DNA of 64,000 nucleotides, from positions 372,001 through 436,000 of the forward strand of contig JAUHZK010000001.1 of NCBI GenBank assembly GCA_030425645.1. The letters are read 5' to 3'. Shown here one piece after another: positions 26,514 through 37,565 of this stretch. Under the pieces are notes generated by a model. It saw only the letters and a program-made list of their open reading frames with translations. It was not told the DNA's origin and did not search any database. The stretch comes from Gammaproteobacteria bacterium (lineage in GTDB: Bacteria > Pseudomonadota > Gammaproteobacteria > JAPPPA01). Both the position numbers and the translations under genes were made by a program. Each line of letters opens with the position of its first letter. The first letter of the stretch is position 1.

Positions 26514-27626
26514 ATGAGTGATACTCGTGGCTTGGCTGGCGTATCTGCTGGCGAAACTGGTTTATGTACCGTAGGTAAGGCAGGTTCTGGCTTAACCTAC
26601 CGCGGATACGAAATTGCCGACTTGGCGGCAGTGGGTAACTTTGAAGAAGTGGCCTATCTGCTGCTTTACGGCAAGCTGCCGAATCAGGCTGAGTTAGACG
26701 CCTATATCGCTAAGCTGAAAACACTGCGTGATTTGCCAGCGGGCGTTAAAACCGCGCTAGAGCAACTACCGAAAGACAGCCATCCAATGGATGTTATGCG
26801 CACCGGTTGTTCAGTGATGGGCTGCATTGAGCCGGAAACTGACCCAGCGCAGCAATACGACAAAGCTGATCGCATGTTGGGTGCTTTCCCATCTATCTTG
26901 TTGTACTGGTACCACTTCAGCCACAACGGCAAACGCATTGATACCGTAACCGACGACGACACCATTGGTGGTCACTTCCTGCATCTATTGCATGGCAAGC
27001 CGGCACCTGAAGAGCATGTTAAATGCATGGGCGTTTCATTGATTCTTTACGCAGAGCATGAGTTTAATGCCTCTACCTTTACCGGCCGCGTAATCACCGC
27101 GACGCTATCTGATTTCTTCTCGGCCATTACCGGTGCTATTGGTGCGCTGCGTGGCCCGCTGCACGGCGGCGCTAACGAGGCGGCTATGGAGCTAATTCAA
27201 AGCTTTAAAGACGTTGAAGACGCCGATGCCGGTATCCGTAAGATGCTAGCCGAGAAAGCTAAAATCATGGGCTTCGGACACCGCGTATACACTACCTCTG
27301 ACCCACGTAATGACATCATTAAAGAGTGGTCAGAGAAGTTTGCTACTGACGACTACAGCAAAAATATCTTTGATATTTCTGTGCGTATTGCACAGATTAT
27401 GTGGGACGAGAAGAAGTTGTTCCCGAATGCGGACTTCTTCCACGCGTCTGCTTATCACTTCATGGGTATTCCGACCGCGTTATTCACGCCAATCTTTGTG
27501 ATGAGTCGTTTAACTGGTTGGGCGGCGCATGTGTTTGAACAGCGTGCCAATAACCGTCTGATTCGTCCGTCGGCTGAATATATTGGCCCGGAAGGTCAGG
27601 CGTACACGCCAATCGAGCAGCGCTAG
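26514..27626 (+). CDS. prpC: 2-methylcitrate synthase
   Basis: A 370-residue citrate-synthase family enzyme. Motifs LTYRGYEIADLA, ALRGPLHGGANEA, GFGHRVY (catalytic His) and FEQRANNRLIRP place it in the PrpC/short citrate synthase group rather than the GltA type. It condenses propionyl-CoA with oxaloacetate in the methylcitrate cycle. No prpB, acnD or prpF lies beside it. ATG 26,514 follows TTGGAG; the in-frame TTG at 26,502 is the ribosome-binding site itself. 47 bases downstream of acuI. Confidence 0.88.
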   Translation: MSDTRGLAGVSAGETGLCTVGKAGSGLTYRGYEIADLAAVGNFEEVAYLLLYGKLPNQAELDAYIAKLKTLRDLPAGVKTALEQLPKDSHPMDVMRTGCSVMGCIEPETDPAQQYDKADRMLGAFPSILLYWYHFSHNGKRIDTVTDDDTIGGHFLHLLHGKPAPEEHVKCMGVSLILYAEHEFNASTFTGRVITATLSDFFSAITGAIGALRGPLHGGANEAAMELIQSFKDVEDADAGIRKMLAEKAKIMGFGHRVYTTSDPRNDIIKEWSEKFATDDYSKNIFDISVRIAQIMWDEKKLFPNADFFHASAYHFMGIPTALFTPIFVMSRLTGWAAHVFEQRANNRLIRPSAEYIGPEGQAYTPIEQR

Positions 27627-27645
27627 TCGCAAGCTTGAAACGCAG

Positions 27646-27673
27646 AGGCCGCAACCACTAGTTGCGGCCTTTT
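27646..27673 (+). terminator. Intrinsic terminator after prpC
   Basis: AGGCCGCAAC-CACTA-GTTGCGGCCT followed by TTT. Perfect 10-bp stem. The next gene starts 13 bases downstream. Confidence 0.8.
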
Positions 27674-27685
27674 GCTTTTAGGTTC

Positions 27686-29971
27686 ATGGAAAAGCTTTTT
27701 CAAGTCGGTGTTCGTTATCCGCGTGCGGTATTGCTGTTTAGCCTGCTGCTGACGCTGGCTTGTGCCTTTGGTTTGCGTGGCCTGTCGATTACGGCTGATT
27801 ATCGCGTTTTCTTTTCTGCTGATAACCCAGAACTGATTGCCTTTGAGCATCAAGAGGCGCTGTTCTATAAATCCGACACCGTGATTTATGGGATTAAGAA
27901 CCCGGCTCAGGAGGGCGCGTTTTCGCCGCAGGCCTTGCAGGCGCAGGGTTGGTTAACCGAGCAAGCTTGGTTGTTGCCCTATGTGCAGCGGGTTGATTCG
28001 CTCACTAACTATAAGCACAGCCTTGCTGACGGCGATGACCTGATTATTGACGACTTAGTACCTGAGCCAAACGCGGTGACAGTGGCTGAGGTTGCGGAGA
28101 TTCGTGAGCGGGCTTTATCTGAACCGGCTATTAAAGGCCGGCTGGTTTCTGCAGATGGCGATGCGGCGGTGTTGGTTGCCACAGTGCAATTGCCTGGCGA
28201 GAACCGCCGTCAGGAAATTCCTCAAGTAGGTGATGCTGCCCGTGCGATTCTGGCCGAGGCCCGACAGCGTTGGCCGCAGCTGGAATTCAAATTGTTTGGC
28301 ATGGTGCCATTTAATCAGACCCTGTCAGAAGCAACGGTGCATGACTTAACTTTGTTGTGGCCAGCCAGTTTCGCCTTGATGTTTATCGTGCTGGCGTGGA
28401 TGTTGCGCGGTATCCGAGCCGTGTTAATGACGGCGGCGGTGATTAGCGCTTCGGTGCTAGTGGCGGTTGGTTTGGCGGGCTGGTCGGGTTTGGTCATGAG
28501 TACCGCGACCGCCGCGGCACCGGTCATTATTATGACCTTGGCTATCGCGCATAGCGTGCACCTGTTTGTGAATTTTCGGCAAAACATTGCTCGCGGTGAG
28601 TTGGTTGCGCGAGCCCTGAATCACAGCCTAGAAATTAACTTCCAACCGATTTCCTTAACCAGCATTACCACCATTGTTGGCTTTTTAACGCTCAACTTTT
28701 CCGACGCGCCGCCGTTCCGTGAGCTAGGTAATATTGTTGCTGTGGGCGTGTTTGCAGGCTGGTGGTTGGCTTTGTGGCTGTTGCCGGCCTTGGTTACCTT
28801 ATTTGGTGCTGGCCGCCAGGTCAGCGAGCCGCCTCAGGGTTTGGCTCGGCTAGGAGCTTGGGTAGTTGAGCGTCGTCGCTTGCTATTGCCAGCGACCTTG
28901 CTGTTATTCCTGCCGATTATTGCGATGTTGCCACGCAATGAGATCAACGATGTTTTTCCCGAGTGGTTTGATCGCAGTTACGAGGTGCGCGATGGCATGG
29001 AGTTTTCTCTCGACGAACTGTCGGGACTGACAACGCTGCATTACACCTTGGACTCTGGAGTAAAGCAGGGCGTAATGCAAAAGGCCTTTTATCTACAGGT
29101 CGACGCCTTCGTTGATTGGTTGGCGGCGCAGCCAGAGGTTTCCCACGTGGGTAGTTATTTGCCCATTTTGCGACGTATGAATCGGGTTTTGAATGGAGAT
29201 AGCGAAGCGCAATACCGGCTGCCGCAAGATCAAGATCTAGCGGCGCAGTACATGACCATTTATGAGTTGTCGCTACCTTATGGGCAAAGCCTAAACAACT
29301 TATTGGATCTCTCTAAGCAGCGCGCCCGAGTGACCGCGACGTTAGGCCGCATTAGCTCTAAAGAGCTTAAACAGTTGGATGTTCGGGCGCAGGTCTGGCT
29401 GGCAGATAACGCCGATCGCATCCTGAATCCTGTCGGTAGTGGCACTTCGAAAATGTTTGCTGAGCTGGGGCAGCGTAATATTCGCAGCATGCTAAAAGGC
29501 ACGGTTTTGGCGCTGCTATTAATTTCGCTGTTGCTTATTTTGGCCCTGCGTTCCGTCAAACTTGGGCTGATTAGTATGGTGCCGAACTTGGTGCCAGCGG
29601 CCTTAGGCTTTGGCTTGTGGGCCATGATCAGTGGCCAGGTGAATTTGGCATTATCCGTGGTAATGGGTATGACCTTGGGCATTGTGGTGGACGACACCAT
29701 ACACTTTCTCAGTAAATACCAGCGTGCCCGCCGGCTACAAAATAAAACGGCGGCAGAAGCCGTGCAATATGCATTTGCAACGGTCGGGCGAGCGCTTTGG
29801 GTAACTTCAGTGGTGCTGGTGCTTGGTTTTCTGGTGTTGGCCTTGTCGGATTTTGCGCCAACCGCTGATATGGGGCTGTTAACCGCCATTGTGATCGCGA
29901 TGGCGCTATTCGCAGACTTCTTTTTTCTGCCGCCACTCTTAATGAAGCTCGATAACGAGGAGAAGACATGA
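27686..29971 (+). CDS. RND/MMPL-family exporter
   Basis: A 761-residue RND-superfamily transporter. About 12 hydrophobic segments in two halves, with large periplasmic loops. Typical sequences include TLAIAHSVHLFVNF in half one and GIVVDDTIHFLSKYQRARR in half two. The family exports lipids or lipid-linked substrates using the proton gradient. ATG 27,686 (MEKLFQVGVRYPRAV) is the likely start. It overlaps the next gene by ATGA, so the two work together. Confidence 0.85.
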   Translation: MEKLFQVGVRYPRAVLLFSLLLTLACAFGLRGLSITADYRVFFSADNPELIAFEHQEALFYKSDTVIYGIKNPAQEGAFSPQALQAQGWLTEQAWLLPYVQRVDSLTNYKHSLADGDDLIIDDLVPEPNAVTVAEVAEIRERALSEPAIKGRLVSADGDAAVLVATVQLPGENRRQEIPQVGDAARAILAEARQRWPQLEFKLFGMVPFNQTLSEATVHDLTLLWPASFALMFIVLAWMLRGIRAVLMTAAVISASVLVAVGLAGWSGLVMSTATAAAPVIIMTLAIAHSVHLFVNFRQNIARGELVARALNHSLEINFQPISLTSITTIVGFLTLNFSDAPPFRELGNIVAVGVFAGWWLALWLLPALVTLFGAGRQVSEPPQGLARLGAWVVERRRLLLPATLLLFLPIIAMLPRNEINDVFPEWFDRSYEVRDGMEFSLDELSGLTTLHYTLDSGVKQGVMQKAFYLQVDAFVDWLAAQPEVSHVGSYLPILRRMNRVLNGDSEAQYRLPQDQDLAAQYMTIYELSLPYGQSLNNLLDLSKQRARVTATLGRISSKELKQLDVRAQVWLADNADRILNPVGSGTSKMFAELGQRNIRSMLKGTVLALLLISLLLILALRSVKLGLISMVPNLVPAALGFGLWAMISGQVNLALSVVMGMTLGIVVDDTIHFLSKYQRARRLQNKTAAEAVQYAFATVGRALWVTSVVLVLGFLVLALSDFAPTADMGLLTAIVIAMALFADFFFLPPLLMKLDNEEKT

Positions 29972-30771
29972 AAATAATAATGCAGGCGTTGGCCGTTATA
30001 TCGCTAACGTGGACTGCGGCGGCGACCGCGATGCCAGACATTGAAGGTAAATCGCCTCTGGAAGCGGGCACAGAGTTGGCTGTTTATGCAGAAACTGTGC
30101 ACGCTGGCTGGAAGAGTTCTAAGTCTGTTGGCCAAATGGTACTGCGTGATGCGCAAGGCTCAGAGAATGCGCAAGAGTTAAAGACTTGGTTGCTGGAATC
30201 TGAAGATAGCACCGATGGCGGTCGTTCTTTTATCGTTTACGACGATAAGGGTACGGCCTTGTTAACGCATATGAAGCGAACCAAAACCGACAATCAGTGG
30301 GTTTGGATTCCGGGGCTTAAACGCAAAATGCGAGTTAAGGCCGCCAATATTACCGGTGCCTTTATTGGTAGTGAGTTCGCTATCGAAGACCTGCGTTCTC
30401 AGTATCCGGAAAAATATGAAATAACCTTGCTCGGTGAGGAAGAGCACGACGGCAAGATGTGCTGGAAGCTACAGCGCGTGCCGCAGGTAAAGGAAACCGG
30501 CTATAGCAAGCATGTGGTTTGGATGGACCAAAAAGACTTCTTAGTCCTGAAAACGGACTTTTACGACAAGAAAGGCGACCTGCTAAAAACGCTGACTACG
30601 CATGACTGGCGGCAATATAACGATGCCTTTTGGCGGGCGAACAAGTCAAGCATGGTTAATCACCAAACCGGCCGTAGCAGCGACATGTTGATGCAGGAGA
30701 TTGAGCTGGGTATTAAGCTAAAAAAATCTAGTTTTGAAGCTGGGCGTGGCCTGATGCGCGAAGCGAAGTAG
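29968..30771 (+). CDS. LolA-like outer-membrane lipoprotein-sorting protein
   Basis: A 267-residue periplasmic protein with a Sec signal peptide (1-22). The mature part is a LolA/LppX-like half-barrel: WLLESEDSTDGGRSFIVYDDKGTALLTHM, VWIPGLKRKMRVKAAN, IEDLRSQYPEKYE, CWKLQRVP. This family regularly pairs with MMPL/RND exporters. The ATGA overlap with the RND gene supports a shared lipid- or lipoprotein-transport job across the periplasm. The cargo is unknown. Confidence 0.82.
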   Translation: MKIIMQALAVISLTWTAAATAMPDIEGKSPLEAGTELAVYAETVHAGWKSSKSVGQMVLRDAQGSENAQELKTWLLESEDSTDGGRSFIVYDDKGTALLTHMKRTKTDNQWVWIPGLKRKMRVKAANITGAFIGSEFAIEDLRSQYPEKYEITLLGEEEHDGKMCWKLQRVPQVKETGYSKHVVWMDQKDFLVLKTDFYDKKGDLLKTLTTHDWRQYNDAFWRANKSSMVNHQTGRSSDMLMQEIELGIKLKKSSFEAGRGLMREAK

Positions 30772-30795
30772 CGCTAACAGCGGCGGTCTTTGTGG

Positions 30796-30852
30796 CTGTC
30801 AGCTTGCGTTAACAAGGCTATAATGCGGCGCCCCATGTTCGGCGCCGTTTTT
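30796..30852 (+). promoter_or_regulatory. Promoter with GC-rich hairpin upstream of rsmG
   Basis: TATAAT at 30,819-30,824 with a weak CTGTCA -35 at 30,796-30,801 (17-base spacer). It is followed by CGGCGCC-N8-GGCGCCG and T5 (30,826-30,852), ending two bases before the ATG. The predicted start of transcription lies inside the first arm, so the hairpin may not form in this transcript; it could terminate read-through from upstream. Confidence 0.5.
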
Positions 30853-30854
30853 AT

Positions 30855-31493
30855 ATGTCCCACGTTACTGCTATCCGCTCCGGTTTAGATGGCCTTGGCT
30901 TGGGCCTGTCTGACTCCCAGTTGGCGCTACTAGACGCCTTTGTGGGGTTGTTGGCCAAGTGGAACAAAGCCTATAACTTAACCGCAGTGCGCGACCCGGC
31001 GCAGATGGTGTCATTGCATATTCTGGATTCGCTAGCGATCGCTCCGCATATTGCTGGTGCTAGCTTGCTAGACGTGGGAACGGGGCCGGGCCTGCCGGGT
31101 ATCCCCTTGGCAATTGCGCAACCTGAACGCCAATTTACCTTGTTGGATAGCAATGTTAAGAAGACCCGCTTTGTGCAGCAGGCTGTGCTGGAGCTGGGTT
31201 TGCCGAATGTTGAGGTGGTGCACGCGAGGGTTGAGGAATTTAAAGCGCTACAAGGTTTTGATACCGTAACCGCCCGCGCGTTTGCGCCCTTGGCGCGGAT
31301 GCTGCCTCAAATAGAAGCACATATTGCTCAAAACGGCTGCGTGTTGGCGATGAAATCGCAACGGGCCGACCAAGAATTAGAACAGGCACCAGCGGGCTGG
31401 TGCTTAACTGAAACAATAGAACTTGATGTTCCCGGTGTTGAAGGCACGCGTTGTGCCTTACGACTGGTTAAAGCCGCAGTGGAAACAGCGTAG
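30855..31493 (+). CDS. rsmG: 16S rRNA m7G527 methyltransferase
   Basis: A 212-residue SAM-dependent methyltransferase with the RsmG hallmarks: LLAKWNKAYNLTAVRDP, HILDSL, the SAM loop DVGTGPGLPGIPLAI, FTLLDSNVKKTRF, and VTARAFAPLARML. Methylates G527 of 16S rRNA; loss gives low-level streptomycin resistance. It leads the rsmG-parA-parB run, as is usual, but the commonly adjacent mnmG is not upstream. No clear ribosome-binding site precedes the ATG. Confidence 0.94.
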   Translation: MSHVTAIRSGLDGLGLGLSDSQLALLDAFVGLLAKWNKAYNLTAVRDPAQMVSLHILDSLAIAPHIAGASLLDVGTGPGLPGIPLAIAQPERQFTLLDSNVKKTRFVQQAVLELGLPNVEVVHARVEEFKALQGFDTVTARAFAPLARMLPQIEAHIAQNGCVLAMKSQRADQELEQAPAGWCLTETIELDVPGVEGTRCALRLVKAAVETA

Positions 31494-31495
31494 AT

Positions 31496-32260
31496 ATGGC
31501 AAAAATTCTGGCAATTGCAAACCAAAAGGGCGGCGTAGGCAAAACCACGACGACAGTGAATTTGGTGGCTGCGCTGGCGCGCACTAAGCGCCGAGTCCTA
31601 TTGGTGGACCTGGATCCGCAAGGTAACGCCACCATGGGCGTGGGCGTTGACAAAGAAAGCGTAGAGAACTCGGTAACCAACGTTTTGCTCGATGCTATGC
31701 CGGCGCGCCAAGCCATTCAAAAGCTAGAAGAGCTGAATTTTTGGGTCCTTCCCGCGAATGCGGACCTAACTGCGGCGGAAGTGGGTTTGGTTGACGCGAT
31801 TGCGCGTGAGCAAGTGTTAACCCGAGCTTTGGACCTGGTTAAAGACGATTTTGACTATATTTTGATTGACTGCCCGCCGGCGCTGAATCTGTTGACTTTG
31901 AATGCCTTGACCGCTGCCGATGGCGTATTAGTGCCGATGCAGTGTGAGTACTACGCGATGGAAGGTTTGGCGGCACTGCTGGACACCATTGAGAAAATTC
32001 GCAGCGCCTTAAATAGCCGTTTGCAGGTAGAAGGTATTTTGCGAACCATGCATGACCCGCGTAATAACTTGTCTAACGACGTCTCGGAGCAATTGGTGGC
32101 GCATTTTGGTGACAAGGTCTTTCGCACGCAGATTCCGCGCAATGTGCGTTTGGCCGAGGCGCCGAGTCACGGTATTCCTATTATTGAATATGACAGCGGT
32201 TCCAAAGGCGCGCATGCTTACTTGGCATTAGCCGGAGAACTATTGAGGAGAGCAGCCTAA
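31496..32260 (+). CDS. parA: Chromosome partitioning ATPase ParA (Soj)
   Basis: A 254-residue ParA/MinD-type ATPase with the deviant Walker A NQKGGVGKTTTTVN (about residues 9-22), LLVDLDPQGNATMGVGVD, and Walker B-like DYILIDCPPALNLLTLNAL. Works with ParB to segregate the chromosome origin. It starts two bases after rsmG and overlaps parB by one base (TAATG). Confidence 0.97.
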   Translation: MAKILAIANQKGGVGKTTTTVNLVAALARTKRRVLLVDLDPQGNATMGVGVDKESVENSVTNVLLDAMPARQAIQKLEELNFWVLPANADLTAAEVGLVDAIAREQVLTRALDLVKDDFDYILIDCPPALNLLTLNALTAADGVLVPMQCEYYAMEGLAALLDTIEKIRSALNSRLQVEGILRTMHDPRNNLSNDVSEQLVAHFGDKVFRTQIPRNVRLAEAPSHGIPIIEYDSGSKGAHAYLALAGELLRRAA

Positions 32261-33138
32261 TGGCCCCTAAACGCCGAGGCTTGGGACGCGGTTTTGACGC
32301 CCTGATTAGCAAAGATACGCCGGCGCCTGATAGCCCGGAAGAAAACGCCAGCTTAAAACAGCTGCCGGTCGCCAATATTCAACGCGGGCGCTACCAGCCG
32401 CGCTCGGTTTTTGATGAAGCCGCGCTGGCCGAATTGGCCGAGTCGATTAAGGCGCAAGGCATTGTGCAGCCGGTTGTTGTTCGTCCTGTAGGTGAGGCCG
32501 AGCATGGCGGTGTGCAATATGAGCTGATCGCCGGTGAGCGCCGTTGGCGCGCCGCGCAGATTGCCGGTTTGCATGAAGTGCCGGCGGTGATTCGCGATGT
32601 GCCGGACGAGTCCGCCATTGCAATGGCGCTGATTGAGAATATTCAGCGTGAAAACCTTAACCCCTTGGAAGAAGCGGTCGCCCTGAAGCGGTTGATGGAC
32701 GAATTCGGCATGACCCATCAGCAGGTAGCTGAAGCGGTAGGGCGTTCGCGGGCTGCTGTCAGTAACCTGTTGCGATTGTTAGAGCTTTCGTTGCAAGTGA
32801 AGCCGATGGTTGAAGCTGGCGAAATCGACATGGGCCATGCGCGTGCATTGTTGCCGTTGCCAGTAGAGCAGCAGTTTGCGGTGGCGCAGAAAGTTGTTGC
32901 CGGCGGTTTGTCGGTGCGCGCGACCGAAGCCTTGGTGCGCAAGTTATTGCATGGTGGCGAGGCAGCCTCGTCTGCGTCTGAAACCACGGATCCTGATGTG
33001 GCGAAATTGGAACGTGATCTTTCTGAGTGCATCGGTGCGCCAGTAAGTTTGCGCTATAACAGTGCTGGCAAAGGCCAGCTAACAATTAAATATAGTTCGC
33101 TGGATGAGTTGGACGGTATTCTGGCCCGAATGCGGTAA
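32260..33138 (+). CDS. parB: Chromosome partitioning protein ParB (Spo0J)
   Basis: A 292-residue ParB. N-terminal RRGLGRGFDALIS, then the CTPase/nuclease-like ParB domain with YQPRSVFDEAALAELAESIK and ELIAGERRWRAAQ, a helix-turn-helix (MTHQQVAEAVGRSRAAVSNLLR, about residues 150-171), and a C-terminal dimerisation region. Binds parS and spreads. I saw no perfect parS site in this window. Confidence 0.97.
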   Translation: MAPKRRGLGRGFDALISKDTPAPDSPEENASLKQLPVANIQRGRYQPRSVFDEAALAELAESIKAQGIVQPVVVRPVGEAEHGGVQYELIAGERRWRAAQIAGLHEVPAVIRDVPDESAIAMALIENIQRENLNPLEEAVALKRLMDEFGMTHQQVAEAVGRSRAAVSNLLRLLELSLQVKPMVEAGEIDMGHARALLPLPVEQQFAVAQKVVAGGLSVRATEALVRKLLHGGEAASSASETTDPDVAKLERDLSECIGAPVSLRYNSAGKGQLTIKYSSLDELDGILARMR

Positions 33139-33156
33139 TTTTTTTGCACTGCAGCA

Positions 33157-33185
33157 TTGACCGAAAGGGGGCTAATCCATATAAT
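33157..33185 (+). promoter_or_regulatory. Near-consensus sigma70 promoter for the atp operon
   Basis: TTGACC (33,157-33,162), exactly 17 bases, TATAAT (33,180-33,185). It lies 18 bases after parB and 60 bases before atpI, which fits the strong expression expected of ATP synthase. Confidence 0.85.
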
Positions 33186-33244
33186 TCGCGCGCTTTTCGC
33201 CCCTGTGCATATTGCACGAGAGCGATGGTCGTAAGAGTAAGTCC

Positions 33245-34485
<1,241 letters not shown>

Positions 34486-34510
34486 TCTAGGTTGTCGAAT
34501 TTTTACTTAA

Positions 34511-34825
<315 letters not shown>

Positions 34826-34874
34826 TTAGAGATTATTCTCTAATTTTAGTCTTACGAACTTTAGGAGATTAGCT

Positions 34875-35345
34875 GTGGGTATAAATGCCACAATGTTTGT
34901 CCAGATGGCTGTTTTTGCAGCATTCGTCTGGTTCACTATGAAGTTCGTATGGCCGCCAATCACTAAGGCGATGGAAGAGCGTCAAACCCGCATTTCTGAG
35001 GGTTTGGCGGCAGCTGAGCGAGGCACTCGTGAGCTTGCGAACGCACAAGGCGAGAAAGACGCCGTGTTGCGTGAAGCACGTGAACAAGCTGCCAATATTG
35101 TTGCTCAAGCGAATGCACGCCATGCTGAGATTGTTGAAGAAGCCAAGTCTGCTGCGCAGGCCGAGGCGGATCGCATCCAGGCTGGCGCTCAAGCAGAGTT
35201 GGAACAACAGGTAGCGCAGGCGCGTGAAGCACTTCGTGCTCAAGTGGCCACGTTAGCAGTTGAAGGTGCAGGTCGTGTGATCAATAAAGAGTTGGACGGT
35301 AACGCCCACGCTGCTTTATTGGACGATTTGGCCGCGCAACTTTAA
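34875..35345 (+). CDS. atpF: ATP synthase F0 subunit b
   Basis: A 156-residue peripheral-stalk subunit: one N-terminal membrane helix (FVQMAVFAAFVWFTMKFVWPP) then a long Ala/Glu/Arg coiled coil. GTG start (34,875) with TTAGGAG upstream. Length equals E. coli AtpF. Confidence 0.95.
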   Translation: MGINATMFVQMAVFAAFVWFTMKFVWPPITKAMEERQTRISEGLAAAERGTRELANAQGEKDAVLREAREQAANIVAQANARHAEIVEEAKSAAQAEADRIQAGAQAELEQQVAQAREALRAQVATLAVEGAGRVINKELDGNAHAALLDDLAAQL

Positions 35346-35415
35346 CGCCTATTTATAGTGATTAGCGGTAGTTACGAACAACCGTACTTAACCGCAACGA
35401 GCAGGTAGCACGTCA

Positions 35416-35949
35416 ATGGCAGAAGCAAGTAGTCTGGCTAGACCGTACGCAAAAGCCGTCTTTGAATTGGCCCAAGAAGCGGGCGCATTCAAAGATTGGT
35501 CTGGGCGTTTACAGGCCTTAGCGCAGGTAACTGAAAATGACACGGTGCAGCAAGCAATTGCCGCCCCGGGTGTTGACCAACAACAGTTAGTAGACGCAAT
35601 TCTTGCTGCCGCAGGCAGTGAAGATGCGCAGACACGCAACCTTGTTGCTCTGTTGGCAGAAAACGGACGTTTGACTGCAGTGGCCGATTTGGCTGAGCAG
35701 TTTGAAGCGCTTCGTGCCGAGGCAGAGAAAATCACAAACGCAGAAGTCGTCTCCGCGGCTGAGCTGAGTGATGCACAACGCGATGCGATTGCGGCTCGCT
35801 TAAAAGAAAAGCTGGGCACCGATGTCACCTTAACGACATCGATTGATGAAAGCCTGATTGGTGGCGCCATTGTGCGCGCTGGCGATTCGGTTATTGACGG
35901 CTCAGTACGTGCGAAGCTTGAACGTTTAGCTTCGTCATTGACACATTAA
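35416..35949 (+). CDS. atpH: ATP synthase F1 subunit delta
   Basis: A 177-residue delta subunit: [16 protein letters not shown] at the start and [21 protein letters not shown]...[14 protein letters not shown] at the end. It links the b stalk to the alpha3beta3 head. Confidence 0.95.
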   Translation: MAEASSLARPYAKAVFELAQEAGAFKDWSGRLQALAQVTENDTVQQAIAAPGVDQQQLVDAILAAAGSEDAQTRNLVALLAENGRLTAVADLAEQFEALRAEAEKITNAEVVSAAELSDAQRDAIAARLKEKLGTDVTLTTSIDESLIGGAIVRAGDSVIDGSVRAKLERLASSLTH

Positions 35950-35962
35950 TAAGGATACGGAC

Positions 35963-37504
35963 ATGCAACTGAATCCTTCAGAAATTTCAGATCTGATTAA
36001 ACAGCGCATCGGCAACTTTGAGTCGGCCGCTGAAGCTCGCAACACCGGCACTATTGTCGGCGTAAGCGACGGTATTATCCGCATTAACGGTCTTCAAGAC
36101 GCCATGTTTGGTGAGATGATCGAGTTGCCGGGTGACGCGTTTGCACTGGCTTTAAACCTTGAGCGCGACTCTGTTGGCGCCGTGGTTTTAGGTGATTACA
36201 AACACCTTAAAGAAGGCGATGAGGTTAAAACCACCGGTCGTATTCTTGAGGTTCCAGTAGGTGAAGGCCTATTGGGTCGCGTAGTTAACGGCCTAGGTCA
36301 GCCTATCGATGGCAAAGGTGCTGTTGACGCTGCGGGTAGTGAGCCAATTGAAAAGGTAGCGCCTGGCGTTATTGCTCGCCAATCGGTTGACGAGCCAGTA
36401 CAAACTGGTTTGAAAGCGATTGATGCGATGGTTCCTGTTGGTCGTGGCCAGCGTGAGCTAATCATTGGTGACCGTCAAACCGGTAAAACTGCCGTTGCGA
36501 TTGACGCGATCATTAACCAAAAAGGTACTGGCGTTAAATGTATCTACGTGGCCATTGGTCAGAAGCAATCTTCGATTGCTAACGTAGTACGTAAGCTAGA
36601 AGAGCACGGCGCGATGGATCACACCATTGTAGTAGCTGCGGCTGCTGCTGATCCTGCTGCGATGCAATTCCTAGCACCTTACGCTGGTTGCGCAATGGGT
36701 GAGTACTTCCGTGATCGTGGCGAAGACGCCTTGATCGTATACGATGATTTGACCAAGCAAGCTTGGGCTTATCGTCAAGTATCACTATTGTTGAAGCGTC
36801 CTCCGGGTCGTGAAGCTTATCCTGGTGATGTTTTCTATCTTCACTCTCGTTTGCTAGAGCGCGCGGCGCGTGTAAATGCTGAGTACGTAGAGAAGTACAC
36901 CAACGGCGAAGTGAAAGGTAAGACCGGTTCTTTGACCGCGCTACCAATCATTGAAACCCAAGCGGGTGACGTATCTGCCTTCGTACCAACCAACGTAATT
37001 TCGATTACTGATGGTCAGATTTACCTAGAAACCGACTTGTTCAACAGCGGTATCCGTCCAGCGATTAACGCCGGTCTTTCTGTATCACGTGTAGGTGGTG
37101 CGGCGCAGACTAAAGCTGTTAAGAAGCTTGGTGGTGGCGTACGTTTGGCCTTGGCTCAGTATCGTGAATTGGCGGCTTTCGCTCAGTTCGCATCTGACCT
37201 TGATGAAGCGACTCGTAAGCAGCTTGAGCGTGGTCAGCGTGTAACTGAGTTGATGAAGCAGAAGCAGTATGCACCGCTATCTGTTGCTGAAATGTCAGTA
37301 TCTCTATACGCCGCTAACGAAGGTTATCTAGACGACGTTGACGTAAGCAAAGTAGTTGACTTTGAAGCAGCTGTGCATGCCTTTATGCACGCTAACTACA
37401 AGTCAGTATTGGATGCAATCGACGAGAAAGGCGATTGGAACAACGACTTTGCGGCGCAACTCACCTCAGCTTTGGATGAATTCAAAGCTAACGGTGTGTA
37501 CTAG
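35963..37504 (+). CDS. atpA: ATP synthase F1 subunit alpha
   Basis: A 513-residue alpha subunit. N-terminal [16 protein letters not shown]; Walker [35 protein letters not shown]-like [20 protein letters not shown]. Non-catalytic nucleotide-binding subunit of F1. Length equals E. coli. Confidence 0.98.
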   Translation: MQLNPSEISDLIKQRIGNFESAAEARNTGTIVGVSDGIIRINGLQDAMFGEMIELPGDAFALALNLERDSVGAVVLGDYKHLKEGDEVKTTGRILEVPVGEGLLGRVVNGLGQPIDGKGAVDAAGSEPIEKVAPGVIARQSVDEPVQTGLKAIDAMVPVGRGQRELIIGDRQTGKTAVAIDAIINQKGTGVKCIYVAIGQKQSSIANVVRKLEEHGAMDHTIVVAAAAADPAAMQFLAPYAGCAMGEYFRDRGEDALIVYDDLTKQAWAYRQVSLLLKRPPGREAYPGDVFYLHSRLLERAARVNAEYVEKYTNGEVKGKTGSLTALPIIETQAGDVSAFVPTNVISITDGQIYLETDLFNSGIRPAINAGLSVSRVGGAAQTKAVKKLGGGVRLALAQYRELAAFAQFASDLDEATRKQLERGQRVTELMKQKQYAPLSVAEMSVSLYAANEGYLDDVDVSKVVDFEAAVHAFMHANYKSVLDAIDEKGDWNNDFAAQLTSALDEFKANGVY

Positions 37505-37526
37505 AGCGTCCCTAAGGAACCATTAC

Positions 37527-37552
37527 GTCGCTGCAGCTGCGGCTGCTGCGAC
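37527..37552 (+). other. Hairpin between atpA and atpG
   Basis: GTCGC-T-GCAGC / TGCG / GCTGC-T-GCGAC, a stem with one T-T mismatch, in the 61-base gap before atpG. Without a T-run it is not a terminator; it may affect mRNA processing or relative translation within the operon. Confidence 0.5.
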
Positions 37553-37565
37553 GAGGTACTAGTAG

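Noticed and set aside
31496..33138. parS site near parAB
   Set aside because: No TGTTTCACGTGAAACA-like 16-mer seen here; the only similar string (TGTTTCACT at about 111-119) lacks the second half.
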